Of a stretch of DNA of 64,000 nt, positions 6,760 to 14,923 are shown in pieces. How positions within the stretch are numbered: position 1 is the stretch's first letter; each line of letters begins with the position of its first letter. Made by a program: the position numbers and the translations under genes. The notes under the pieces were generated by a model that did no database searches, was not told the DNA's origin, and worked only from the letters and a program-made list of their open reading frames with translations. The DNA comes from Scatosoma sp045576335. GTDB lineage: Bacteria; Bacillota; Clostridia; Christensenellales; Borkfalkiaceae. The stretch spans positions 62,001 to 126,000 of the forward strand of contig JAZNGH010000027.1 in the NCBI GenBank assembly GCA_045576335.1, read 5' to 3'.

Positions 6760-6837
6760 TCTCCTATATAATGCGGGCGACGATTTCACAAAAAATACTT
6801 TTCATTATATTCCCCGAAATCGTCGCTCTGCATAGGA
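6760..6837 (+). promoter_or_regulatory. Large two-tier hairpin before the exported-protein block
   Basis: An 11-bp perfect inner inverted repeat, GCGACGATTTC (6777-6787) with GAAATCGTCGC (6816-6826), is enclosed by an outer 8-bp one, TCTCCTAT (6760-6767) with ATAGGAGA (6830-6837). The outer 3' arm holds an AGGAGA sequence. A TATAAT-like box sits at 6767 but has no good -35. It separates the small-gene row from the membrane/surface block, so it may be a transcript boundary, processing site or regulator. Confidence 0.5.
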
Positions 6838-6886
6838 GAAAAATATCGTCAAAATAACCCGAAAGGGAAAAAAGGAGAAATAAAAA

Positions 6887-7363
6887 ATGGCAGGTAAAAA
6901 GGCAAAAGGCAAGGGTTTGAGCAACAAGGCGAAGAAATGGATCGTCGGTATCGCGATTGCAATACTGGTCATCATTTTGTGTTCGTTTGGCGCACAGCTG
7001 AATAAGCTTGACAAGACGAACGAGCTGAACCCGACGTTTGGTTACGAGCAGGGCTTGTTATCGACTGATGACGGCGGCGAAGTGAAGGGCACGACGGCAA
7101 TCCGTTCAAAGGATTTGATTTCCGTGGACGAGTTTAAGTGCGATCTTATAACGGAGGCTTCGATTACGTACAGACTTTTTTGGTATGATGAAAATGAAGA
7201 GTTCATTTCCGCTTCGGAAGAATTGACGGCAGATTTCACGGAAGCAGCACCCGAAGGCGCGAAATTTGTAAAAATTATGATTACGCCCGTAAACGATCCC
7301 GAAGTAAGCGCGACGGAGATCGCGGGCTATGCTGGCGAATTGACGGTATCTTGGGCAAAATAA
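6887..7363 (+). CDS. N-terminally anchored exported protein (158 aa)
   Basis: A 158-residue protein with AAGGAG before its ATG. A basic N-terminus (GKKAKGKGLSNKAKKW) precedes one membrane span at about residues 19-38 (IVGIAIAILVIILCSFGAQL), so the remaining 120 residues should be outside the membrane. That part is acidic and beta-rich (EASITYRLFWYDENEEF, VKIMITPVNDPEV), like a small Ig-type or jelly-roll domain. Its architecture resembles the two tandem paralogues downstream, though sequence similarity is weak. Unknown function. Confidence 0.6.
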   Translation: MAGKKAKGKGLSNKAKKWIVGIAIAILVIILCSFGAQLNKLDKTNELNPTFGYEQGLLSTDDGGEVKGTTAIRSKDLISVDEFKCDLITEASITYRLFWYDENEEFISASEELTADFTEAAPEGAKFVKIMITPVNDPEVSATEIAGYAGELTVSWAK

Positions 7364-7424
7364 CGAGTTAAGGACGCGGGCGGGGGCGTACCCTGCCCGC
7401 GATTAAAGCGTGAGGTGAATGATT

Positions 7425-7889
7425 ATGGCGAAAAAGAAAAGTTGGCTCGTTGTAGTTCTTTGCGTTTTAGCGGCAATGTTTTTCGTGCCGAATATCATCA
7501 AATGGACGACGAAAGAGCCTACGACGGACGAGATAGTGGGGACGGATAGCTGGTTGACGATAATCGAAACGGATATAGAATGGGAAGAGGACGCCCGTTC
7601 AATCAATCTTTTGAGCGGCACGATAAAAACGAATGAAGAGGTTGACGCGGTATTCGTGAACGTAAACGGCGTTGGTACGCAATACTTACAGCATACCTCG
7701 CGTTTGGTGCAGACGGAGAGCGCGAACTATTACGAGTATACTCTTCCTGCACAAAGGGGCTTACTCGCGACGTGCTTTGGTGGTGATACGGTGATTACGA
7801 TTGACGTATACGTGGAATACGCGGAGCGGTCGTACAAAATCGATACGCAAAAAATCACGGTCAAATCGGCGTGGACGGACGCCTACTAA
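7425..7889 (+). CDS. Anchored exported protein, paralogue A (154 aa)
   Basis: The start is set at ATG 7425 (MAKKKSWL) because the GAGGTG ribosome binding site is 7 nt upstream; the alternative ATG 7419 is too close to it. One N-terminal span (LVVVLCVLAAMFFVPNIIKW) anchors an extracellular beta domain. The segment from SWLTIIETDIEWEEDARSIN through NLLSGTIKT, VNVNGVG and TIDVYVEYAERSYKIDTQKI aligns along its length with the next gene's product, so the pair arose by tandem duplication. Structural or surface components of the element are a reasonable guess. Confidence 0.6.
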   Translation: MAKKKSWLVVVLCVLAAMFFVPNIIKWTTKEPTTDEIVGTDSWLTIIETDIEWEEDARSINLLSGTIKTNEEVDAVFVNVNGVGTQYLQHTSRLVQTESANYYEYTLPAQRGLLATCFGGDTVITIDVYVEYAERSYKIDTQKITVKSAWTDAY

Positions 7890-7909
7890 TAAGGGGGGGA
7901 AAGAAGGCA

Positions 7910-8395
7910 ATGAAAGGAAATACTTTGCTGGTCATCATTATAGCGGTGCTTGCGACGCTCATTTTCGCTCCCAGCCTTATCAATCTAAAAAAGGATAAAG
8001 AGGAAACGCCCGAATACGTTACGGTGATTGAATCGGACTTTGAATGGGAGCAGGAAGCTTCCACGCTCAATCTTTTGCAAGGCAATATCAAGGCAAGTGC
8101 AGAGGTGGAAAAAATCTACGTAAACGTTGCGGGTGTGGGCGTGCTGGATTTGGAATACACGGCAAGCATCGTCAGCACGGAAACGCGCACGTACGTTGCA
8201 CACGCAATTACGCCGATGGAAAATCTGTTCGATATCACGTTTGAAAAGGATATTGAATTGACGGCGGATATTTACATTGAATATAACGGAAAGGCTTTGA
8301 AGGTGGACACGCAAACGGTGCAGCTCAAAGCCGCCACGGAAACGGTGGTCGCATATAACGAAGACGAATTGCCGCGGTTACCGTTTATACAATAA
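7910..8395 (+). CDS. Anchored exported protein, paralogue B (161 aa)
   Basis: Starts at ATG 7910 (MKGNTLLV) with AAGAAGG upstream; a frame from 7871 would overlap the previous gene. N-terminal span LLVIIIAVLATLIFAPSLI, then a domain parallel to paralogue A: VTVIESDFEWEQEASTLNLL, GNIKASAEVEKIYVNVAGVG and TADIYIEYNGKALKVDTQTV. It has a unique acidic C-terminal tail (EDELPRLPFIQ). Both paralogues precede the giant surface protein with short gaps, suggesting one operon and a shared assembly. Confidence 0.6.
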   Translation: MKGNTLLVIIIAVLATLIFAPSLINLKKDKEETPEYVTVIESDFEWEQEASTLNLLQGNIKASAEVEKIYVNVAGVGVLDLEYTASIVSTETRTYVAHAITPMENLFDITFEKDIELTADIYIEYNGKALKVDTQTVQLKAATETVVAYNEDELPRLPFIQ

Positions 8396-8417
8396 ACACA
8401 AGGGAGGCGGTTAAGTT

Positions 8418-11400
8418 ATGCAACGAACGCGTAAAGGATTGTATATTATAGCTTTGGGGGTTATCTCGGTAATGCTTTGCATTATCGGGCTTTTTGGCGT
8501 TTTCAACAAGGAGGAACGCGTGCGTGCAAGTGCTGCCGAAAACACTACTGAATATTTATATTTCGGCTCGGGCGCATCGGCAATGGTGGGCGATTCCACG
8601 GACCTTTTTAAGCTTCGTTTTCCGTTGTACGTGAGCGAAAACGCTTTTACGAGCGACGCGACAGAACTTATGCTGTATGGCTTTGATGGCGATTCTGACA
8701 CTCTAATCGATTTGGAGGAGAGCGATTTTGGCATTGAAAAAGTAATGCAATACAATAACGAAACGGGCGAAGGTAAAATTGTGGAGGGAGTGTTTCACGG
8801 GGATATAGCTTACATTCCGCAAGAAAAAATTACCTTTAACGAGGAAGGGCTAGCCGAGCTTTGGGTGGTCTTTTACGCGCCGTTTCAGTTGGAATTTCGA
8901 GCGCGCGCTCAAACATTTGACGGTTGTTATGCAACCAGCGACGCGCGAAGCGTCGTATACGTTTGGCAAAAGAGCTATGAGGCGGGCATATTCGAGGATG
9001 AGATGTATGCTGAATTTTTGCCAACCGTAGAAGAAATGCTTGAATTTTATAGCGACAGCGATATCAAGTTTAAGATAGGCAAAACTATGCTGTTAAACGA
9101 AAGACGCGGCTTGACGTTAAATATTTGTATACCCGATGAATACTTGGAATTATTAAAAGCTCCCATCGATATAGAAGGTGGCATCACGGCAGCGGGAACG
9201 GGAACAATGACGGAATATTATTTGTGTATTACGCGTGCCCGTACGCTGGACGGTTACAGTGCGGCTTCGGGAAGCGAGCTGTTGACGGGTGACGGGTATG
9301 AAAATTATCTTTTTGCATATGACGTTGATTCCCGTTTGGATAAAGAATCCTTGCAAAAGCTCCCCGAATTTTCCAAGAACGTAGGCACTATTTCTATTCC
9401 GATGACGAACGATGCAACGACGGAATATTACTATTACGCCCGAATAATTAAACGCGTGAGGGTGTCGGAATACAACGCCTTCCGTCCCTGGTACAATACA
9501 ACGACAGACTACCGCTATGTGCAAGATAAAACGACAGGAACTTTGCAAGAATCGCAAAAGGATATAGCGGTGAGTATGCTTGCAAGGGAAAGTCTTGGCT
9601 TGACCGACGTGGAGCGTACGTACTTGCAGGAAATGGCGGGGCTTGCAACATCGGGGGACGTAGAAGTAGTATTGACTTATGAAGGCTTGAAAGACCCCAA
9701 CGATCCCGCGTCTATGGAAGAAAAGCAGTTTACCTTTATGGTAAACGCGGCGTACGTGCAGCTTCGCTCTTTCGCGTTATCCACGTTAAGAAATATAGAC
9801 GATGACCTATTTGCGTTTAACGATATATCCAGCTTTAACGTCGTTTATAAATCGAAGTATTCCGAAGGGGAAACGATATACGAAATGGGCAATCGTATCT
9901 TATTGACGGCGTATGGCTATTCTTATTCTGAAACGCCGATTGATGGGAAATATTATCTTGACGTTGAATATAACGATTATAGCTATAAGGATTTATCCAT
10001 ACGTGTTAAAAATAACGACCCTGAAAATCCTCTGATAATGGATTGCTACACAAGCGAAGTTACGACGGATAGCACGGCAGGAACAAGGACTATTACGTTT
10101 AATTTCCAGACCATACAAAACAATTTACATAACTCGCTTAAATGGATATTTCAACTCTCCAAGGATTCCATTACCGTTAATAATACGGGAGTGTACGCCA
10201 ACACGGTGACGGTGTACGTTACGGACGAACAAGTAAAAGTAAGTTATCCGTATAGAAGCTATGGCGATAACATACTTAAAAACCTTTCGATAGTAGCGCA
10301 AGCGGAAATTATACCTGACTTTGAATGTGATACGACGATAAAATACAAGTCCATTGAATGGGACGGCGAGCAATTCGTAGAAACGGAAGTCACGTCCGAG
10401 CCTTTCAAGGTAATGTATACGGAAATTATGCTTTACGATACCTGGGAGAATTTCAAAAACTCGTCACATTACGCCGAGGTTTTAGAAGCCGTTTCTCCTG
10501 CAATCTTGAACGGCGTGGTGTATTACGAGCCGTACCGTGTTGACTGTCCGGCGACGCGCAACGAGGAAGACGAGCTGACGGGTGTTTGCGAAATCACGGT
10601 ATATTACAAATATCATACGCTTTTTCAAATCGAAAACAATTACGACGATACGGTATATTTCAAAGCCTTAAATCAAACGTCGTTATTTTACGAGCCGACG
10701 TACTTATATCCGACGTCGAATATTCCAAGCGGATATCGAGTGGAAGAGATACGGTCCACGTCGGATAACGTGACGATTAAAAAGGACGAGAGCGCGCCTG
10801 ACGATTATACCAAAACGACGATTGAGGTGAACACGAGCGCGGACCAGAAGCTTATAATCCCCGTAACGGTACGCCTGACGGATAAATGGCACGTGCAGAT
10901 AGAGTATTTTGAAACGTACAAAGAAACGCCGTTTGCGTTGAAAAAAACGACGACTACGGACGTTTCCGTGAAGGATTATCCCGATATTCGAGCGTTGCAA
11001 AAATCGGACGTGCAGAAAATATTAGGTCTTAAAACGTTGATAGCAGGCGGAATCGTGGACGTAGACGAATTATCACGGGAAGATATTACCTTTGACGGCG
11101 TATCGACGTATAGCGTGAAATTGACGTACGGCAAAGCAAGCCTTCGTTCAATCGATTATAACGGCAATACGCGAGAAATTCAAATTCCCTTGACGCGATA
11201 CGTAGACTGGATCGCTGGAATGGGGAACGATGACTGGACGATCTTAATGCTGAACACGAAGGACAAGCAGTATTTCAAATATTCCAACGAAGTGGAACGC
11301 GACGAGCTATACGGCTTTTTCTCTACGGCGATTTTTGAAGAACAAGTCAGCGATCTCAATTATTATTTCAAAAATAACACGGGCAATGGCTGTATGACGA

Positions 11401-11882
11401 TTTTCGAGCAATGCGAAGTGAAAGGCTCTGCCGTATACGCATTTTTCAATGACGTAAGAACGGGCGGTACAATCTTCTCCGTGCTCGGTCACGTGGGAAT
11501 GGTGTTCTGTGAGCTGGTAAACGACGAAAACCATATCCAGCAATCGTACTTCTTCTATTTGGACGGCTCATCGGAATATCCTTACTTATCCAACGGCGGC
11601 GCGGACGATGCGTTCGACGACGATAACGCGATGGAGAACACGGGGCAGGATATCGTTGACGGTGTGCAAAATGCCATTGACCAGTTTTTCGGGAACGTAG
11701 GCGACGATCCGTTCGTTAAGTTTATGCGAATTTGCGGCGGGGTGCTGGTAGTAGTTGCCGTGTTTGGCGTGGGTGTTTGGGTGTTGAACAAGCTGGGCGT
11801 AATAGACGTATTCCGAAAAGGGAGCAAGCCGAAGTCCAAAAAACCGAAAAAGAAATCAACGACGAAGGTGATTAAATCGTGA
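8418..11882 (+). CDS. Giant surface protein with signal peptide and C-terminal anchor (1154 aa)
   Basis: A 1154-residue protein with GGAGG before ATG 8418. The N-terminus is a signal peptide (GLYIIALGVISVMLCIIGLF) with a likely cleavage site after VRASA, near residue 39. The ectodomain of about 1050 residues is beta-rich, acidic and tyrosine-rich and contains no repeat or catalytic motif I recognise. Residues about 1103-1125 are a membrane span (VLVVVAVFGVGVWVLNKLGV), followed by a short Lys-rich tail (KGSKPKSKKPKKKSTTK), an N-out/C-in anchor. This topology matches filamentous-phage adsorption protein pIII and also bacterial surface adhesins. It is the largest gene of the element and overlaps the next start by GTGA. 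Confidence 0.65.
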   Translation: MQRTRKGLYIIALGVISVMLCIIGLFGVFNKEERVRASAAENTTEYLYFGSGASAMVGDSTDLFKLRFPLYVSENAFTSDATELMLYGFDGDSDTLIDLEESDFGIEKVMQYNNETGEGKIVEGVFHGDIAYIPQEKITFNEEGLAELWVVFYAPFQLEFRARAQTFDGCYATSDARSVVYVWQKSYEAGIFEDEMYAEFLPTVEEMLEFYSDSDIKFKIGKTMLLNERRGLTLNICIPDEYLELLKAPIDIEGGITAAGTGTMTEYYLCITRARTLDGYSAASGSELLTGDGYENYLFAYDVDSRLDKESLQKLPEFSKNVGTISIPMTNDATTEYYYYARIIKRVRVSEYNAFRPWYNTTTDYRYVQDKTTGTLQESQKDIAVSMLARESLGLTDVERTYLQEMAGLATSGDVEVVLTYEGLKDPNDPASMEEKQFTFMVNAAYVQLRSFALSTLRNIDDDLFAFNDISSFNVVYKSKYSEGETIYEMGNRILLTAYGYSYSETPIDGKYYLDVEYNDYSYKDLSIRVKNNDPENPLIMDCYTSEVTTDSTAGTRTITFNFQTIQNNLHNSLKWIFQLSKDSITVNNTGVYANTVTVYVTDEQVKVSYPYRSYGDNILKNLSIVAQAEIIPDFECDTTIKYKSIEWDGEQFVETEVTSEPFKVMYTEIMLYDTWENFKNSSHYAEVLEAVSPAILNGVVYYEPYRVDCPATRNEEDELTGVCEITVYYKYHTLFQIENNYDDTVYFKALNQTSLFYEPTYLYPTSNIPSGYRVEEIRSTSDNVTIKKDESAPDDYTKTTIEVNTSADQKLIIPVTVRLTDKWHVQIEYFETYKETPFALKKTTTTDVSVKDYPDIRALQKSDVQKILGLKTLIAGGIVDVDELSREDITFDGVSTYSVKLTYGKASLRSIDYNGNTREIQIPLTRYVDWIAGMGNDDWTILMLNTKDKQYFKYSNEVERDELYGFFSTAIFEEQVSDLNYYFKNNTGNGCMTIFEQCEVKGSAVYAFFNDVRTGGTIFSVLGHVGMVFCELVNDENHIQQSYFFYLDGSSEYPYLSNGGADDAFDDDNAMENTGQDIVDGVQNAIDQFFGNVGDDPFVKFMRICGGVLVVVAVFGVGVWVLNKLGVIDVFRKGSKPKSKKPKKKSTTKVIKS

Positions 11883-12328
11883 GTACAAAAAAGAGCAAGA
11901 AGAACGGGGCGAGCAAAAAGCCCGCCCCGAAGAAGCAACCCACCAAGACAAACAAAAAGCCCGCTGCGGCAAAGCCCGCAACGGGAAAGCAAAGAGATCT
12001 CGTACAAGTAAGATTGAAAAGGCACAAGGATAAAAATCGTGGACACCACCATATTATACTTGAAGATTTTGAGGATAAACACGTTTCCGTTGGTTTAACC
12101 ACGAAAAAAACGAAAGGTAAAAATTCCACGCGTAAAAATTATCCTTGTGAAGTAGATCCTTTGGGAAAAGGGAAAGATTCCTTTATGCGTCGCCAAGGCA
12201 CGGTTGATTTGATGTCAAATTATGATACGCGTGAGCAAAAAGGAAAAATGTCGCCGAAGGATTATGCGAAAGCAAAGGAATACGGCGACAAAGCAAAGAA
12301 CAAATATATCGAAAAACAAAAAAAGTAA
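11879..12328 (+). CDS. Lys-rich basic protein with conserved-looking C-terminal domain (149 aa)
   Basis: Starts with GTG 11879 overlapping the previous stop (GTGA), so translation is coupled. Residues 1-40 are a Lys/Ala/Pro tail (KKNGASKKPAPKKQPTKTNK). The rest is a compact, very basic domain with RLKRHKDKNRGHHHIILEDF, KHVSVGLTTKKTKGKN, MRRQGTVDLM and KMSPKDYAKAKEYGDKAKNK. The HHHIILEDFEDKHVSVGLT portion has the look of a conserved mobile-element family, but I cannot name it. Nucleic-acid or acidic-partner binding is plausible from its charge. Its last codons overlap the minus-strand small RNA terminator. Confidence 0.58.
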   Translation: MSTKKSKKNGASKKPAPKKQPTKTNKKPAAAKPATGKQRDLVQVRLKRHKDKNRGHHHIILEDFEDKHVSVGLTTKKTKGKNSTRKNYPCEVDPLGKGKDSFMRRQGTVDLMSNYDTREQKGKMSPKDYAKAKEYGDKAKNKYIEKQKK

Positions 12329-12386
12329 TGACGTGCCAACTCAATCGAGTATAAGCCAGGATCTCAAAGAAATCAAGTCATTACTT
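12313..12386 (-). ncRNA. Predicted small RNA, element copy
   Basis: A minus-strand promoter (12392-12420) would start transcription near 12386. The transcript opens with AAAGTAATGAC and ends with its exact complement GTCATTACTTT (12322-12332 and 12377-12387, 11 bp), then TTTTGTTTTT, so an RNA of about 74 nt is closed as one hairpin with a built-in terminator. An inner ACTC-gatt-GAGT stem is possible. No open frame fits. It is antisense to the last 16 nt of the upstream gene, and its promoter is shared back to back with a 23-codon plus-strand frame. A homologous arrangement recurs at 18.5 kb. Confidence 0.5.
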
Positions 12387-12391
12387 TGATT

Positions 12392-12420
12392 AGTATAACG
12401 CATAAATGATATTAAGTCAA
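12392..12420 (-). promoter_or_regulatory. Promoter of the small RNA, element copy
   Basis: Minus strand: TTGACT, 17-nt spacer, TATACT. Its -35 box lies 6 bp from the ATG of the divergent 23-codon frame. The same promoter geometry occurs at 18582-18610. Confidence 0.6.
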
Positions 12421-12424
12421 GCAA

Positions 12425-12521
12425 AAATGCAAACAAAATCAAAAAAATTTTACGAACCGCCTAAAATCAAGCGGATTATAGAAATTGAGAGGGTCTGATG
12501 ATGAAGAAGGTATTGATAAAA
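12425..12521 (+). repeat. About 97-bp dispersed repeat, element copy
   Basis: Aligns almost gap-free with 18616-18713 at roughly 85-90 percent identity by eye. It covers the 23-codon peptide frame and the first codons of the next frame. The similarity also extends leftward into the small-RNA promoter. Confidence 0.8.
12427..12498 (+). CDS. 23-aa basic peptide
   Basis: ATG 12427 to TGA 12496-12498. The peptide has six lysines and two arginines and contains YEPPKIKRIIEIERV. The tyrosine-x-x-proline-x-isoleucine start recalls recognition segments of small leader peptides, but no modification enzyme is nearby. Conservation with the second copy (YEAPKIKRIIEIERV at 18.65 kb) in the same frame argues for translation. 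No clear ribosome binding site precedes it. Its stop overlaps the next start codon (TGATG), suggesting it acts as a coupling leader for the membrane peptide. Confidence 0.45.
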   Translation: MQTKSKKFYEPPKIKRIIEIERV

Positions 12522-12599
12522 ACGCTTTGCGCGCTACTGTACGTCGTCACGTTCTTGGCAATCGGATATGCAATTCATATAGGGCAAATGGTATTTTGA
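12498..12599 (+). CDS. 33-aa hydrophobic membrane peptide
   Basis: ATG 12498 (or 12501) overlaps the previous stop, and its own stop TGA 12597-12599 overlaps the next gene's ATG 12599. The product is MMKKVLIKTLCALLYVVTF followed by LAIGYAIHIGQMVF: a basic start and one span of about 22 residues. Its size and hydrophobicity fit a minor coat protein of a filamentous phage or a type I toxin peptide. The nearby small RNA makes the toxin idea worth testing, but it does not overlap this gene. Confidence 0.5.
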   Translation: MMKKVLIKTLCALLYVVTFLAIGYAIHIGQMVF

Positions 12600-14923
12600 T
12601 GGAAGAAACGAAGGCAAAAAGTAACGAAAACTTAATAGAAAAGGAGCGTTTAAGCCGCGCGGACGTATACGATATCGTTTCAATGATTTTAATTGGCGTG
12701 AGTCTACTGTTCAGCTTTTTTCAATTCCTGCCCGTTGCAACGCGGTTTGTGCAGGCGGTGATTGATTTAGGGGTTTCGTTTGCGTACTATTTCACGGAAA
12801 ACGTGTTATTGATAACGGGTTTAGTCACGCCAACGATTGGGACAATACCTGACGGCATCGAAGCCGTGCTGCCTTTTGACTGGGAAGAAATGCAGGCGAA
12901 GCTGGAAACGTATTTCGTCTTATTCGCGCAAAAGGAAAATTTGGAAGCGTATTTGTTGAAAGTGTTATACGATTTCTTGGATTTTCTGATTGTCGTATGC
13001 AATATTTTGCCGATGGTGATTGCGGGGATTGCAGTTTTCGTGCTGGTATACACGTCGGAAAATAACAATTACGACGAAAAAACCAAGCCGCGCAAGGTAT
13101 ACGAGAAGCTGGAAGAAAAGGTACTGCACCCGACGATTGGTTTTGTACGGGGTTATCTTTTACATATCAAGGGCAGAAAAATCGAAAAAGCCCTTAAATG
13201 GATATGGCTATACAATCTCAACGTCGTTACCATCGGGCTGGAAGTGCTTGCGTATTTATTCTATTTTTCCGTATCGTTTTTTGAAATTCATTCCTTTTAC
13301 GCGCTGATCGTGCGTGTGGCGTTCGATTTGACCGTGCCGATTGCGTTTATTCCGTGGTGGCTTTGGATTATCTTCGGATATAACGTATTCAATAAAATGC
13401 GGCGAAAAATAGGAATGGGTTTACTATACGCCTATCAAGCGGCAAACAAACTGTTTTTGGAATTGTATTTAGGCGCGCTGTTTTTGGTGGGCAAGCAACG
13501 CGCGAAGAAAACGACGATTATCACGGATATGGCGTTGAACCAGGAAGTGATATTCCGAGAGCAAGCTTATGAGCGTTTAGCGACGCGGGACAAGCAGTTT
13601 CCGTTTTTCCCTTGGCAAAGCTTGGAGCTGTTTATTATGGCGGGGGTTGAATCGCACGACCTTCCTACGTTGGCGAGTATTCGGGAATTTTTCAATAAAC
13701 TGCGCCAACGCTTTGATAGGGAGCAAAATCAAAGGTACACGAGCGAGAGCAAAAAAAACGCTTTGATTTTTTTGCGAAAAAAGTACGGTTACACGTGGGA
13801 CGATTTTTTATTCGGGTACGATTACGAAAAGCACGGCTTGACGTATAACGACCACTTAACGAATATTGACGTGTTCGAAGCGATTGAAGCGTACGCACAG
13901 CTTTTCTACATATACGCTGCGCCGACGAGCTTGCTGTTCGGCAATTACGCAATCCGTACGGATATATTGTGGGATGACAAAGGGAACTTCCCCGTGATGG
14001 ACGCGGATATGCTGTCGCGTTCGCCCGAAACGATGGAAGAGGATTCGCAACAATCGCACGTCGCGCGTATGGACTGTTTCCGCCTTTTGAAGGTAATGAA
14101 CCCCGAGGACCCGTACAAGGACGGCTTCGAGGTGGGCGTTCTGAATATGATGGAAATGGCAAAGGAACGCGGCAACCAAAACTCTAACGCGGGCGTAAAA
14201 GCGGGGGACGGTAGCGTAAACGCGAAAAACGACGGCTTTGAAATGAATATCAAAATGCAAGGTCACGCGTCCACGATAGACAATTATACGTTTTTCCGCT
14301 TGCTTTTGGACGACCAGCGTCCCGATTCTTTGTCTGCCGAAAACAAGGATTTGTGTACGGTTATCAAGATTAAAACGGTAGACGACGCAAGAATCGTAAT
14401 GCCGTTTTCATTGCCTGACGAGCTTATCTATCGTTTGGCGACGAGTATTCACGACAAGATTTATTATAAGCTTCGTCATTTACGCGGGGACGCGAATAAT
14501 ACGTTGCTTGTCTATCTGATGAAAAAATTGTACGGATTTATCTTCCGTCATTACGATCGGATAAGCAAAGAATTTGGCGTATACGTCGCGCATTTGAATA
14601 TATGGGACGCGATGCAGGACGAGCAGTTGACGGATAAAGGGAAGTATTATATTTGTGCCAAACAAACGTATGCAAACCGTTTTGCGACGGACGGAATTAA
14701 GCAGTTCTATCATAAAAAAGCGTTGAATAGCGAATACGGGTTAAACGATTTCCCGACGTTCGAAGGCAAGCATATAACCGTTTCGGAAATGGAAGAAAGC
14801 GAAAGTATTTTCTACGGGAAGCTCATCGATGCGTTCTACAAAACGGAGATGAAAAAGAATATGCTGCAAGCGGCGCGGAATAAAGCGAAAAAAAGCAATT
14901 CCAGACAGAGCGTAGCGAAATAA
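12599..14923 (+). CDS. Polytopic Zot/pI-like protein with degraded P-loop (774 aa)
   Basis: The start is ATG 12599, which overlaps the stop of the 33-aa peptide (TGATG). A longer frame from 12485 runs through both small peptides out of frame and is probably not used. Residues about 20-300 hold at least five hydrophobic segments. Next comes a P-loop-like region, GKQRAKKTTIITDMALNQEV (from residue 298), where the second Gly of Walker A (GxxxxGK[ST]) is Lys. The Walker B position reads VGVLNMMEMAKERGN with Glu519 but no Asp. A sensor-like stretch, HASTIDNYTFFRLLLDDQRP, follows. I recall related Bacillota proteins with intact GSGKTT motifs, of the Zot or phage pI type. ATP hydrolysis by this copy is doubtful. 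It may be an assembly or DNA-export protein. Confidence 0.55.
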   Translation: MEETKAKSNENLIEKERLSRADVYDIVSMILIGVSLLFSFFQFLPVATRFVQAVIDLGVSFAYYFTENVLLITGLVTPTIGTIPDGIEAVLPFDWEEMQAKLETYFVLFAQKENLEAYLLKVLYDFLDFLIVVCNILPMVIAGIAVFVLVYTSENNNYDEKTKPRKVYEKLEEKVLHPTIGFVRGYLLHIKGRKIEKALKWIWLYNLNVVTIGLEVLAYLFYFSVSFFEIHSFYALIVRVAFDLTVPIAFIPWWLWIIFGYNVFNKMRRKIGMGLLYAYQAANKLFLELYLGALFLVGKQRAKKTTIITDMALNQEVIFREQAYERLATRDKQFPFFPWQSLELFIMAGVESHDLPTLASIREFFNKLRQRFDREQNQRYTSESKKNALIFLRKKYGYTWDDFLFGYDYEKHGLTYNDHLTNIDVFEAIEAYAQLFYIYAAPTSLLFGNYAIRTDILWDDKGNFPVMDADMLSRSPETMEEDSQQSHVARMDCFRLLKVMNPEDPYKDGFEVGVLNMMEMAKERGNQNSNAGVKAGDGSVNAKNDGFEMNIKMQGHASTIDNYTFFRLLLDDQRPDSLSAENKDLCTVIKIKTVDDARIVMPFSLPDELIYRLATSIHDKIYYKLRHLRGDANNTLLVYLMKKLYGFIFRHYDRISKEFGVYVAHLNIWDAMQDEQLTDKGKYYICAKQTYANRFATDGIKQFYHKKALNSEYGLNDFPTFEGKHITVSEMEESESIFYGKLIDAFYKTEMKKNMLQAARNKAKKSNSRQSVAK

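Noticed and set aside
12485..12598. Longer 812-residue start for the polytopic protein
   Set aside because: The extra 38 codons run out of frame through the two small peptide genes, lack a ribosome binding site, and ATG 12599 is coupled to the preceding stop by TGATG.
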